NCBI GenBank assembly: GCA_021778315.1
Contig: JAJYCQ010000031.1
Coordinates: forward strand, 1-20,692
Length of the DNA stretch: 20,692 nucleotides
From: Acidobacteriota bacterium
Lineage (GTDB): Bacteria; Acidobacteriota; Terriglobia; Terriglobales; Acidobacteriaceae
Direction: 5' to 3'
This document shows positions 1 to 8,822 of the stretch, in pieces. Numbering within the stretch: position 1 is the first letter of the stretch; each line of letters starts with the position of its first letter. Below the pieces are notes generated by a model. It worked only from the letters and a program-made list of their open reading frames with translations, was not told where the DNA came from and searched no databases. The position numbers and the translations under genes are program-made.

Positions 1-1
1 A

Positions 2-97
2 GCTCTCGATCTCGTCCTGACAGAACGCCTTGCAGAGATCACTCCAGAAAACGCTCACGCATGGTTCAGACACAAAGAATGCAGAGTATACCTATGA
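2..97 (+). CDS. 3' end of a truncated gene, possibly IS630-like transposase tail
   Basis: An open frame enters from the left edge and ends at a TGA at 95-97, giving 31 residues that include LAEITPENAHAWFRH. The residue mix looks like real protein, whereas the other plus frame is Arg/Ser-rich noise. A short helix followed by I-T-P-x-x-A-x-x-WF resembles the C-terminus of IS630-type DDE transposases as I remember them, but no catalytic residue lies inside the window. The last residues (KECRVYL) look unlike that family and could be a divergent end. It converges on the GH5-like gene with only 10 bases between the two stops. That it is the end of a protein-coding gene is fairly likely; the transposase identity is a guess. 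Confidence 0.4.
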   Translation, partial: ALDLVLTERLAEITPENAHAWFRHKECRVYL

Positions 98-107
98 GAG
101 AAATGCT

Positions 108-1244
108 CTAGTTGGTGGAGGTGGATGCGGTGGGGGTGCCGCGGGCGGTTAGTTGGCGGATCAGGTCTACTTCGCGCTGGCGGTAGGGGGTGTCGTCCTG
201 GCGGAAGACTTCGTGGAACCAGATGGTGGGCTGGATGAGGATGTAGGGGCGCTGCCAGGAGTCCCAGGGGAGATAGGTTTGGGTTTTGCCGGCGACGAGG
301 CCCCAGTTGATGGCGGCGATGTTGTAGCGCTTGGCGAGGGGGAGGATGGTGTCGAAGGTGCTGCCGTTGCCTCGGGCCATGTACTCGGTGCAGAGGAGCG
401 GGCGGTGGTAGGGGAGGAGGGATTGGACCTTGGCTTCGAAGCCTTCGGGCCAGTCGTAGTTGTGGAAGGAGATGACGTCGGACTCGGCTAACTGAATTTT
501 GGTGGTGGCGCTTTGGGTGCCGTTGGGGGACCAATCGCCTTGCCAGACACCGCTGGTGAGGGGCTGGGTGGGGTGCATGGCGCGGGCCCAGGCGAAGGCT
601 TTGGGGAGGAGTTCGTCGACACGCTGGATCTTGGCGGGGAGGTCTTGTTCGCGGTCTGCTCCTTTGTTGTCGGGCTCGTTCCAGATGTCCCAGCCGAGGA
701 TGCGGGGGTCGTTGGCGAAGGCTCCGACGACGCCCTGGACGTAGGCCTTGAGCTGGGACTCGTCGGAGGGATTGAGGAGACGCTCTTTGCCGGGGCTCTG
801 GACCCAGCCGGAGTTGTGGACTCCGGGGATGGGGGGATGCTGCGGGCCGAGGTGCGGGTTGGTCTCCCAGCAGGAGTCGAAGAGGACGAAGAGGGGGCGG
901 ATGTGATGGCGTGCGGCGATGGTGAGGAAGGCGTTGAGGCGCTGCTTGAAGCCTTCGGGATCCTGCTGCCAGAGTTGGTCCTGGAGGAAGACTCGCATGG
1001 TGTTCATGCCGATGGACTCGGCCATGCCGAGCTCTTTGTCGTTGAGCGCGGGGTTGAAGGTGGCGGCTTGAAACATTTCGAGCTGGTTGATGGCGTCGGA
1101 GGGAACGTAGTTGGCGCCGACGAGCCAGGGCTGCTGAGCATACCAGGCATTGGCCTGAGCTTCGGACCAGCGTGCCGGGGACTGCGCTGGAGTAGAGAGG
1201 GCGGGGGCGAGTAGCGTGAGGAGGAGGAGGGATCGGAGGGTCAT
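108..1244 (-). CDS. Secreted cellulase-family (GH5-like) glycoside hydrolase
   Basis: A predicted exported glycosidase of the TIM-barrel clan GH-A, of the type often annotated as cellulase-family or 1,4-beta-xylanase in Acidobacteriota. From the ATG at 1244 it has 378 residues. A hydrophobic leader (MTLRSLLLLTLLAPALSTPA) precedes the mature part. The motif WDIWNEPDN carries the expected acid/base glutamate (about residue 190) and LLCTEYMARG the expected nucleophile (about 287); HNYDW between them is also typical. An upstream ATG at 1289 would add 15 polar residues before the leader. I chose 1244 because AGGAG sits 5 bases before it and the signal peptide then starts cleanly. The substrate cannot be read from the sequence; beta-linked plant polysaccharide is likely. 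It faces the same way as the CRTAC1 gene upstream, but the repeats at 1288-1475 separate them, so it may have its own promoter. Confidence 0.85.
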   Translation of the reverse strand: MTLRSLLLLTLLAPALSTPAQSPARWSEAQANAWYAQQPWLVGANYVPSDAINQLEMFQAATFNPALNDKELGMAESIGMNTMRVFLQDQLWQQDPEGFKQRLNAFLTIAARHHIRPLFVLFDSCWETNPHLGPQHPPIPGVHNSGWVQSPGKERLLNPSDESQLKAYVQGVVGAFANDPRILGWDIWNEPDNKGADREQDLPAKIQRVDELLPKAFAWARAMHPTQPLTSGVWQGDWSPNGTQSATTKIQLAESDVISFHNYDWPEGFEAKVQSLLPYHRPLLCTEYMARGNGSTFDTILPLAKRYNIAAINWGLVAGKTQTYLPWDSWQRPYILIQPTIWFHEVFRQDDTPYRQREVDLIRQLTARGTPTASTSTN

Positions 1245-1287
1245 GGTGCTCCTGTGGGGTTGGGGAAGCTGTGAACAAGTGTCCAGC

Positions 1288-1361
1288 ATTCCCTCAGCGG
1301 CTAAAGCCGCGTTGAACTCGGTGAACTTATGGCGGGACTAAAGTCCCGCCCCTTCAAAACG
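1288..1361. repeat. 74-bp interspersed repeat, copy 1
   Basis: This matches 20387-20460 without indels over 74 bases. The outer parts are nearly identical: ATTCCCTCAG at the left edge and CGCCCCTTCAA near the right. About 20 bases in the middle have diverged. It contains two small hairpins, CGGCTAAAGCCG at about 1298-1309 and a near-perfect 20-base palindrome at 1331-1350 (GGCGGGACT, AA, AGTCCCGCC). It lies in the leader of the GH5-like gene, 44 bases upstream of the chosen start. Conserved hairpin arms with a variable linker are what REP/MITE-like elements look like. I could see no encoded protein. Confidence 0.75.
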
Positions 1362-1475
1362 ACGACTTATGCAAAGTCCCGCAGCTTCAAGACGAAGACT
1401 TGTGCAAAGTCCCACAGCTCCAAAACGAAGACTTGTGGAGAGTCCCGCAGCTTCAAAACGACGACTTGAGCAGAG
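1352..1475. repeat. 33-bp tandem repeat, about 3.75 units
   Basis: Units start at 1352, 1385, 1418 and 1451, an exact 33-base period. Each begins CTTCAAAACGACGACTT or a close variant and ends near AGTCCCGCAG; the last unit decays after about 25 bases. The unit is built from the right edge of the 74-bp repeat (AGTCCCGC followed by CTTCAAAACG), so it looks like a local expansion of that element's end. It stops 5 bases before the CRTAC1 stop codon. Because 33 is a multiple of three, changes in copy number would keep any frame across it. Confidence 0.85.
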
Positions 1476-1480
1476 ATTAC

Positions 1481-3223
<1,743 letters not shown>

Positions 3224-3255
3224 GCGCGGGTGTCCTTGTAATCGGGAGGTGCGAC

Positions 3256-3292
3256 GCGGAACGCCGAGAAGAGTTGCGGAGCGCCGCGAAGA
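3256..3292. repeat. Short direct repeat (17 bp, period 20) upstream of CRTAC1
   Basis: GCGGAACGCCGAGAAGA at 3256-3272 and GCGGAGCGCCGCGAAGA at 3276-3292 match at 15 of 17 positions. They lie 33-69 bases upstream of the CRTAC1 start, probably in its leader or promoter. They could be two binding sites about two helical turns apart, or a chance duplication. Confidence 0.4.
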
Positions 3293-3342
3293 CTATGGTA
3301 CAGGCGGAGAGCGAGACTGGGGAGTGGGAGGGTGAGGGAGGT

Positions 3343-3356
3343 GGTAAACGGTTACT
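3343..3356. promoter_or_regulatory. LacI-family-like operator in the CRTAC1/TPR divergent region
   Basis: GGTAAACGGTTACT has the central CG, the AA before it and the T after it expected from the LacI/GalR/CcpA pattern TGnAAnCGnTnnCA. It departs from that pattern only at the first and last positions. It resembles the sites before the TonB receptor and araA. It is centred about 78 bases before the TPR start and about 126 bases before CRTAC1, so it could act on either gene. Confidence 0.5.
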
Positions 3357-3396
3357 GTACGGGGTGGGGAGTTCGCGTGGGGTAGCGGAAAACCAC

Positions 3397-3402
3397 TATA
3401 CT
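3397..3402 (+). promoter_or_regulatory. Candidate -10 box for the TPR gene
   Basis: TATACT lies 24 bases before the ATG at 3427 and would give a leader of about 18 bases. No convincing -35 box is visible at the usual distance, so the promoter call is weak. The operator at 3343-3356 would lie about 60 bases upstream of the transcription start. Confidence 0.35.
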
Positions 3403-3426
3403 TCGAGCGATTAAGGGAAGAGTGGC

Positions 3427-4443
3427 ATGGGTCGAGCGATTTTTGAAGAATGTTTGAAGAAAAGGTGGGCGCGCGGGGCCGGAGTGCTGGTGCTGGCGGG
3501 CTTGCTGTGCGGCGTGGGGAGAGGGTGGGCGCAGCAGATTCCGGCGGCTCCGCAAGCGGAGATTCCGTCGGCTCCGGTGCCTCAGGGAGAGGCGGCGGAG
3601 GCTCCCGTGAAGGAGGCTCGGAGGCTGATGGAGGCGGGCGAGTTTTCAAAGGCGGCGACGCTGCTGAAGGGGTATCTGGCGACGGAGAAGGGGTCGGCGG
3701 CGGCGCATACGATGCTGGCGTATAGCGAGATGCGGATGGACGACGCAAAGGACTCGCTGGAGGAGTACACGCGGGCTGCGGCGATTGCGAAACCGAGTGC
3801 GGGGGACCTGCAGAACGTGGCCAAGGATTATGTGCTGCTGGGGGACATGAAGGACGCGGAACACTGGGCCGTGGTGGCGGTGCAGATGGACGACCGGGAT
3901 GCGGAGGGGTGGTATGTGCTGGGACGGATTCGGTTCACGCTGCAGCGGTTTCAGGAGGCGGCGACGTGCTTTGAGCGGTCGCTGGTGCTGCTACCGGGGA
4001 GTGTGAAGGCGGAGAATAATCTGGGGCTGTCGTATGAGGGGCTGAACCGGACGGACGATGCGATTGCGGCGTACCGGCGAGCGATTGCGTGGCAGGAGGG
4101 GACGGCGCATCCGAGCGAACAGCCGCTGCTGAACCTGGGGATCATTCTGGTTCATGAGGAGAAGCTGGCGGAGGCAAAAGAGGTGCTGGGGAAGGCGGTG
4201 GCGATCGCTCCAAAGGATCCGAGGATACGGGAGCAGCTGGGACATCTTTATCTGGATTTGAAGATGCTTCCGGAGGCGGAAGAGCAGCTGGCGGCGGCGA
4301 TTGCCCTGGAGCCGAAGAAGCCGGCGCTGCATTTTCTGCTGGGGAAGGTGTATCACCAGGAGGGGCAGGAGGCGAAGGCGAAGGTGGAGTTTGAGGAGTC
4401 GGCTCGGCTGAGCGGGTACCACGCGAGTCCGGAGACGCGGTAG
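3427..4443 (+). CDS. Secreted tetratricopeptide-repeat protein (first of three)
   Basis: A 338-residue protein with a basic N-terminus, a hydrophobic stretch at about residues 18-30 and a likely signal-peptidase site near GWA-QQ (about residue 35). A Pro/Ala-rich linker of some 25 residues leads into TPR helices filling about 62-336. These show the usual W/L-G-Y-A-P spacing, for example GWYVLGRIRFTLQRFQEAATCFERSLVLLPGS read in short blocks. TPR arrays bind protein partners; no catalytic motif is present. It begins with ATG after a GGGAAG-type ribosome site. It lies 413 bases upstream of the TonB receptor gene in the same direction and divergent to CRTAC1, which suggests a scaffold or partner for one of them. 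The partner cannot be named from sequence. A longer signal-peptide n-region than usual is the only oddity. Confidence 0.85.
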   Translation: MGRAIFEECLKKRWARGAGVLVLAGLLCGVGRGWAQQIPAAPQAEIPSAPVPQGEAAEAPVKEARRLMEAGEFSKAATLLKGYLATEKGSAAAHTMLAYSEMRMDDAKDSLEEYTRAAAIAKPSAGDLQNVAKDYVLLGDMKDAEHWAVVAVQMDDRDAEGWYVLGRIRFTLQRFQEAATCFERSLVLLPGSVKAENNLGLSYEGLNRTDDAIAAYRRAIAWQEGTAHPSEQPLLNLGIILVHEEKLAEAKEVLGKAVAIAPKDPRIREQLGHLYLDLKMLPEAEEQLAAAIALEPKKPALHFLLGKVYHQEGQEAKAKVEFEESARLSGYHASPETR

Positions 4444-4475
4444 GGGAGAGGAAATCGGAGGCGTGGCGGGGTTGT

Positions 4476-4512
4476 TGTAATCGATTTAGTAGGGTTGCTG
4501 TAAACGGTTCCC
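4476..4512. promoter_or_regulatory. Pair of LacI-family-like operators, distal
   Basis: TGTAATCGATTTAG (4476-4489) and TGTAAACGGTTCCC (4499-4512) both fit TGnAAnCGnTnnCA, the second at every fixed position but the last. Their centres are 23 bases apart, about two helical turns, close to the 24 bases between the last two proximal sites. They lie about 190-210 bases upstream of the proximal cluster, a distance that would allow DNA looping. Confidence 0.5.
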
Positions 4513-4623
4513 AGGGTGTCGGAGGGTGTGGGGAGAGGTGGCAGGGGAGAGGTGGGGAGGTAGCATGAGCGATGCTCTAGACCGAAAGGTTGAGGGTTTT
4601 CTCCACTGATAGGCGATTTTTTC

Positions 4624-4653
4624 TTGACAACGCAGTAGTGCATGACCTACTGT
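4624..4653 (+). promoter_or_regulatory. Candidate promoter for the TonB receptor, overlapped by an inverted repeat
   Basis: A perfect TTGACA (4624-4629) is followed after 18 bases by TACTGT (4648-4653), a weak -10 matching at three of six positions. The inverted repeat CAGTAG (4633-4638) / CTACTG (4647-4652), arms separated by 8 bases, lies across the spacer and -10. It is placed like an operator for a dimeric regulator. Transcription from here would start near 4660 and leave a leader of about 200 bases containing the proximal LacI-like sites. Confidence 0.4.
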
Positions 4654-4655
4654 TC

Positions 4656-4676
4656 TTTTGCTTTCCGTAAGCAAAA
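4656..4676. repeat. Perfect 8-bp inverted repeat with 5-base loop
   Basis: TTTTGCTT (4656-4663) and AAGCAAAA (4669-4676) pair perfectly around TCCGT. The stem is AT-rich and no T-run follows on the plus strand, so it is a poor terminator. It lies at the predicted transcription start between the promoter and the proximal operators, so it may be an operator or a 5'-end mRNA hairpin. Confidence 0.5.
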
Positions 4677-4689
4677 AATTGAGCTGTTG

Positions 4690-4765
4690 AGAAAACGCTT
4701 CCAGAGATTCAGCAGCAGTGTGCACTGGGGAAACGTTTGTGTTTGAAGTTGAGATAACGTTTTCC
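4690..4765. promoter_or_regulatory. Cluster of three LacI-family-like operators, proximal
   Basis: AGAAAACGCTTCCA (4690-4703), GGGAAACGTTTGTG (4728-4741) and AGATAACGTTTTCC (4752-4765) each have the central CG with A-rich left and T-rich right half-sites. The first fits TGnAAnCGnTnnCA at all fixed positions but one. Centres are 38 and 24 bases apart. They lie 92-167 bases before the receptor ATG. If transcription starts near 4660 they would act as downstream roadblock sites; if a closer promoter exists they would overlap it. Confidence 0.6.
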
Positions 4766-4856
4766 ATGAAATTGGGTGAGGGCTAGGTAAGTCTCACTGA
4801 GCCACGAGTTTAGACGCAGATAGTTGGAATGATCGCAGCATTTTCAGGAGTGCCGA

Positions 4857-7800
4857 ATGAAGACAGTGATAGCAAGGTTGGGTAGGTCAGCAGGTTGGGT
4901 GTTGGGAGTGCTTTTGGCGCTCGCAGTTCCGGGAATGGCGCAGTCCACACGCGGAGCTTTAACGGGAACGGTCACGGATGCGACGGGGGCGCTGATCCCC
5001 AATGCGAACGTGGTGGCGGTGAACGCGACGACGGGCGTGAAGAATACGACGGTGTCGACGTCGTCGGGCGACTATCGCTTTACGGAGCTTGCGGTGGGAA
5101 CCTACACGGTGACGGTGACGGCGGCGGGGTTCGAGGCTGGGACGGCGACGGGCGTGACGGTGAGCATCAACAGCGTGTCAGCGTTGAATGTGAAGCTGAA
5201 GGTTGGAACGCAGAGCGATACGGTGACGGTGGACGCGAGCGGTTTGCGGCTACAGACGGCGACGTCGGATATCGGCGGGACGATTTCGCAGAAGCAGATT
5301 GAAGATCTGCCGCTGTCGATCGCGACGGGTGTGGGTGGATTGCGGTCGCCAGAGACGTTTACGTTTCTGCTTCCGGGCACGACGGGGCCTGGCACCGGAG
5401 GTAATGCGCCATTCCAGGGGAACGGTGTATTTCTTTCGAAGTTGAGCGGTGGTCAGAACTACGGCGCCGAAGTTCTGCTGGATGGCGCGAGTATTACGCG
5501 GAGTGAAAACGGGTCGTCGTTCGATGAGACGTCGCCGTCGATTGAAGCGCTGCAGGAGTTCAAGGTGACGACGTCGACGCCGTCGGCTGAGTTTGGGCGA
5601 ACGACGTCAGGTATTGAGAGTTTTGCCACGAAGTCGGGTACCAACGCGTTTCACGGCACAGGGTTTGCGATTGTGAAGAACCGGGTGTTTGACGCGAACA
5701 GCTGGTTCAATAACGGATACAAGGCGCAGAACTGCGTGGGCGTGTCGGAGATCAACTGCGCTTACTCGAAGCCGAAGGACAGCAAGTTTGATTTTGGTGG
5801 AACGTTTGGTGGACCGATCCGTATACCGAAGCTGTACAACGGACGGGATCGCAGCTTCTTCTTCTTTGCGTGGGAGCAATACAAGCTACAGTTGGGCGGC
5901 AACACGCAGTCGACGGTGCCGACAACGACGGGAGGAACGACGGGACAGGGCGAAGTGGGTGGTGACTTCTCGGCGATCCTGGGTGGACCGACGAGCGTGA
6001 TCAATCCTTGCACGGGGCTGCCGGTACTGCAGAACCAGATCTTCGATCCAGCGACGTCGAACATTAATGTGACGGCGACGAATCCGAATGGGATTCCTTG
6101 CCGGTTGCCGTTCGCGGGCAACATTATTCCTCAGACACGATTCAGTGCGGCGGCGAAGAACATGATTGCCGGGTTGCCTGCACCGAACCAGACGGCGACG
6201 CTGAACCTGCCGTATGGGTTCTACAACAACTATGCGATGGCTTCGGTTGCTCCGACGGCGAACACGACGTACACGATCCGCATCGACCAGAATGTGGGAG
6301 CGAAGAACAAGCTGTTTGCTTCGTACAGCTCTCGCGACAACTTCAGCCTGCATGGGTTGAACAATCTTCCGGGGCAGTTCAATTCGGGATCGTACACGCA
6401 GGACTTCCAGACGCATTACACTCGCGTGGGATGGGACTTCACGTTTACGCCGACGCTGTTGAACCACTTGAACCTGGGGTACAACAGGACGAACAGCAAG
6501 AACGTCTCGGTGTCGTTTTCGCAGGGGCCGTCTCCGACGAAGCTGGGAATTGCGAACGAGTATACGACGGCGTTTCCGATTGTGAACTTCGATGGGCTGG
6601 ACAGTTTCAGCTCGTGGGGACAGCAGCAGAACGGAACGAACATCGACAACGGCAGCCGCGTGGATGACAGCGTGAACTGGCAGAGAGGCCGGAACAGCTT
6701 CAAGTTTGGCGTGGACTGGCGGTATCAGCAGTACTCGGTTGAGCAGTTCAACCTGGCGAACCTGAACTTCCTACGCAGTGAGACGGACGTTGCGGCGATC
6801 GGCGGGGTTCCTCAGTTCCAGAGCGGAAACAGCTTTGCGAGCTTGCTGCTGGGCGAGGTGGATAATGCGGGGCAGACGGTGTACAACCACAATCCACGCT
6901 GGAACTCGCACTATGAGGCGTTTTATATCGAAGACGATATGAAGGTGTCGAGCAACCTGACGCTGAATCTTGGTCTGCGGTATGACATTGATGTTCCACG
7001 CAAAGAGGCGGACAACTTCAGCTCGAACTTCAGCCTGACGGCACCGGATGCAGCGGCGGGCGGATTGCCGGGAGCTCTGGTGTTTGCGAAGAATTGCAAT
7101 TGCAACACGGCGTGGGCGGACACCTGGTACAAGGATCTGGCACCACGGATCGGGTTTGCGTATGTGTTGCCAGGAACCAATGGCAAGCTGGCGCTGCGCG
7201 GTGGTGGAGCGATCATCTATGGACCGCTGCAGTACAACGACTTTGGTTCGTCGATGACGGCGGGCTATACACAGAGCCGTGGGATTGGAAGTTTCTATAC
7301 GGGGCCTGGAACCGCGGGTGGATATAGCCCGGCATTCCAACTCGACCAGGGCTTCCCATCGATCAGCTTTGCACCCAGCCTTGATCCGTCGCAACTGACG
7401 GCTCCGAATGGACCGGGAAGTTTTGGTCCGGTTGGCGGCGAGTTGATCTTGCCAAAGGATGGACGGCCGTCGATGACGAGCAACTGGAGCTTGCAGTTGC
7501 AGGATGAGCTGGCGCAGGATTTGATTCTGTCGATCGGGTACATCGGTCAGACAGCACAGAACCTGAAGACGGGCTTCCTGACGAACATCAACAATATCTC
7601 TGAGAACTATTTCTCGATGGGCGATCATCTGAACGATCCGTATAACCTGATTCCATTGGGTGGATCGTCGGATGGAGTGAAGGCGCCGTATGCGAGCTTC
7701 ACGGGCAACCTGGGACAGGCTCTGCGGCCGTTCCCACAGTATGACTACATTGCGGGAGATTGCTGCCTGGAGAATCTGGGCCACTCATCCTACGATGCGG

Positions 7801-8693
7801 CGGTGATTTCACTGGAGCGCCGGTTCCGGCAGGGCTTCAATCTGCAGGCCTCGTATACGTGGTCGAAGAACCTGACGGATGCGGATTCGGCTCTGCCGTT
7901 CCAGGTAGAAGGACAGCAGGCGCAGGGACAGAGTTCGACGAACCTGCGGCTGGAGAAGGCGGTGAGCTTGCAGAATACTCCGCAGGTTTTCTCACTGAGC
8001 TATCTGTATCAACTGCCGTTTGGAAAGGGACGTCACTTCCTGAACAACAACCGCGCGCTTGACTATGTGATTGGCGGATGGGAGGTTGGAGCCATCCACC
8101 GGTACCAGAGTGGACAGCCGATTCCTTTCGGATGCGCGACGGGAATTCCTTACTACCAGAACTGCATTAGCTTTACGCAGGGACCGGCGGTGATGTCGCA
8201 GGGAGGGTTTGCGAGCGCGGCGTACAAGAAGAACAAGAATGGACCGAACTTCTTCAACGGGCAATCGTGGTTCAAGCCAGCGTATCGTCCGGCTGGATAT
8301 AACGGGCCGAGCGATCCTGGTGTGACGCTGGAGAACTCTGCGTTCGTGGATCAGAATCACGAGGGGCCGGGATGGTTCCGTCCTGCATCGCCGACTTGCC
8401 CGGATGGATGCTCGTATGTACCGTTCTCGCTGGGTAATATTCCACGCGTGACGGAGGCGATCACCGGACCGATCTACAAGGCGGAAGACGTTAGCTTGCT
8501 GAAGACGTTCTCGATCACAGAGCGAGTGAAGTTCCAGTTCAAGGCTGAAGCGTTCGACGTCTTCAACCGTCACCGCTTTGGACTACCGAACCTTGAGCCC
8601 AATGCTTCGACGGGCGGAGGAGCGTTCGGTATCCCAACGTACACGGACTATGGTCCACGTAATATGCAGGTGACTGGAAGGATTAACTTCTAG
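4857..8693 (+). CDS. TonB-dependent receptor with carboxypeptidase-regulatory-like N-terminal domain
   Basis: A 1278-residue outer-membrane receptor of the large acidobacterial (Oar-like) type, expected to import a bulky ligand, probably an oligosaccharide, using TonB energy. A signal peptide (about 1-28, ending PGMA-QS) precedes a carboxypeptidase-regulatory-like beta-sandwich at about 30-115 (GALTGTVTDATGALIPNANV, DYRFTELAVGTYTVTV). A plug domain at about 130-265 includes VLLDGASIT and FKVTTSTPSAEFGRT. The rest is beta-barrel ending in phenylalanine (TGRINF), as outer-membrane proteins usually do. Length is normal for the type. The ATG at 4857 follows CAGGAG at good spacing. It is transcribed from a region rich in LacI-like operators and ends in a strong terminator at 8726-8761. 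The ligand is inferred from neighbouring araA and the glycosidases, not seen in the sequence. Confidence 0.93.
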   Translation: MKTVIARLGRSAGWVLGVLLALAVPGMAQSTRGALTGTVTDATGALIPNANVVAVNATTGVKNTTVSTSSGDYRFTELAVGTYTVTVTAAGFEAGTATGVTVSINSVSALNVKLKVGTQSDTVTVDASGLRLQTATSDIGGTISQKQIEDLPLSIATGVGGLRSPETFTFLLPGTTGPGTGGNAPFQGNGVFLSKLSGGQNYGAEVLLDGASITRSENGSSFDETSPSIEALQEFKVTTSTPSAEFGRTTSGIESFATKSGTNAFHGTGFAIVKNRVFDANSWFNNGYKAQNCVGVSEINCAYSKPKDSKFDFGGTFGGPIRIPKLYNGRDRSFFFFAWEQYKLQLGGNTQSTVPTTTGGTTGQGEVGGDFSAILGGPTSVINPCTGLPVLQNQIFDPATSNINVTATNPNGIPCRLPFAGNIIPQTRFSAAAKNMIAGLPAPNQTATLNLPYGFYNNYAMASVAPTANTTYTIRIDQNVGAKNKLFASYSSRDNFSLHGLNNLPGQFNSGSYTQDFQTHYTRVGWDFTFTPTLLNHLNLGYNRTNSKNVSVSFSQGPSPTKLGIANEYTTAFPIVNFDGLDSFSSWGQQQNGTNIDNGSRVDDSVNWQRGRNSFKFGVDWRYQQYSVEQFNLANLNFLRSETDVAAIGGVPQFQSGNSFASLLLGEVDNAGQTVYNHNPRWNSHYEAFYIEDDMKVSSNLTLNLGLRYDIDVPRKEADNFSSNFSLTAPDAAAGGLPGALVFAKNCNCNTAWADTWYKDLAPRIGFAYVLPGTNGKLALRGGGAIIYGPLQYNDFGSSMTAGYTQSRGIGSFYTGPGTAGGYSPAFQLDQGFPSISFAPSLDPSQLTAPNGPGSFGPVGGELILPKDGRPSMTSNWSLQLQDELAQDLILSIGYIGQTAQNLKTGFLTNINNISENYFSMGDHLNDPYNLIPLGGSSDGVKAPYASFTGNLGQALRPFPQYDYIAGDCCLENLGHSSYDAAVISLERRFRQGFNLQASYTWSKNLTDADSALPFQVEGQQAQGQSSTNLRLEKAVSLQNTPQVFSLSYLYQLPFGKGRHFLNNNRALDYVIGGWEVGAIHRYQSGQPIPFGCATGIPYYQNCISFTQGPAVMSQGGFASAAYKKNKNGPNFFNGQSWFKPAYRPAGYNGPSDPGVTLENSAFVDQNHEGPGWFRPASPTCPDGCSYVPFSLGNIPRVTEAITGPIYKAEDVSLLKTFSITERVKFQFKAEAFDVFNRHRFGLPNLEPNASTGGGAFGIPTYTDYGPRNMQVTGRINF

Positions 8694-8725
8694 GAAACCT
8701 GAGGTGCTGTGGTAATGTTTCAAGG

Positions 8726-8761
8726 CCTAAGGGTGAAGCGATGCTTCACCCTTAGGTTTTT
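8726..8761 (+). terminator. Strong intrinsic terminator after the TonB receptor
   Basis: A perfect 14-bp stem, CCTAAGGGTGAAGC (8726-8739) with GCTTCACCCTTAGG (8743-8756), closes on a 3-base loop (GAT). TTTTT (8757-8761) follows directly. It lies 32 bases after the receptor stop and should largely separate the receptor mRNA from the two TPR genes downstream. Confidence 0.92.
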
Positions 8762-8822
8762 ATCGACGACCGAGCGGCTGGGCGGATCATTGCTCCGAGG
8801 CCGGGGCGGCAGTAGAATTTCG

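Larger units (their letters stand above)
4444..4856. other. 413-bp regulatory intergenic region before the TonB receptor
   Basis: No credible gene lies here; short open frames on either strand lack ribosome sites and protein-like composition. It is visibly more AT-rich than the genes around it from about 4590 on. It holds five operator-like sites, a TTGACA box, two inverted repeats and, just before the start, the receptor's ribosome site (CAGGAG, 4845-4850). A near-palindrome, CAGTGTGCACTG, lies at 4716-4727. No clear intrinsic terminator for the upstream TPR gene is visible. Confidence 0.7.

Noticed and set aside
46..59. LacI-like operator match AGAAAACGCTCACG
   Set aside because: It fits the pattern about as well as some accepted sites but lies in the coding tail of the left-edge gene and 3' to the GH5-like gene, with weak dyad symmetry. 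Chance is likelier.
1245..1289. Start of the GH5-like gene at the upstream ATG (1289)
   Set aside because: It would place 15 polar residues before a good signal peptide, and GAGGG lies only one base from that ATG, whereas AGGAG is well placed for 1244.
1352..1475. CRISPR array
   Set aside because: Units are contiguous with a 33-base period and no unique spacers; it is a tandem repeat.
4656..4676. Terminator for the upstream TPR gene
   Set aside because: The stem is AT-rich, no T-run follows, and it lies over 200 bases after the stop beyond a likely promoter.
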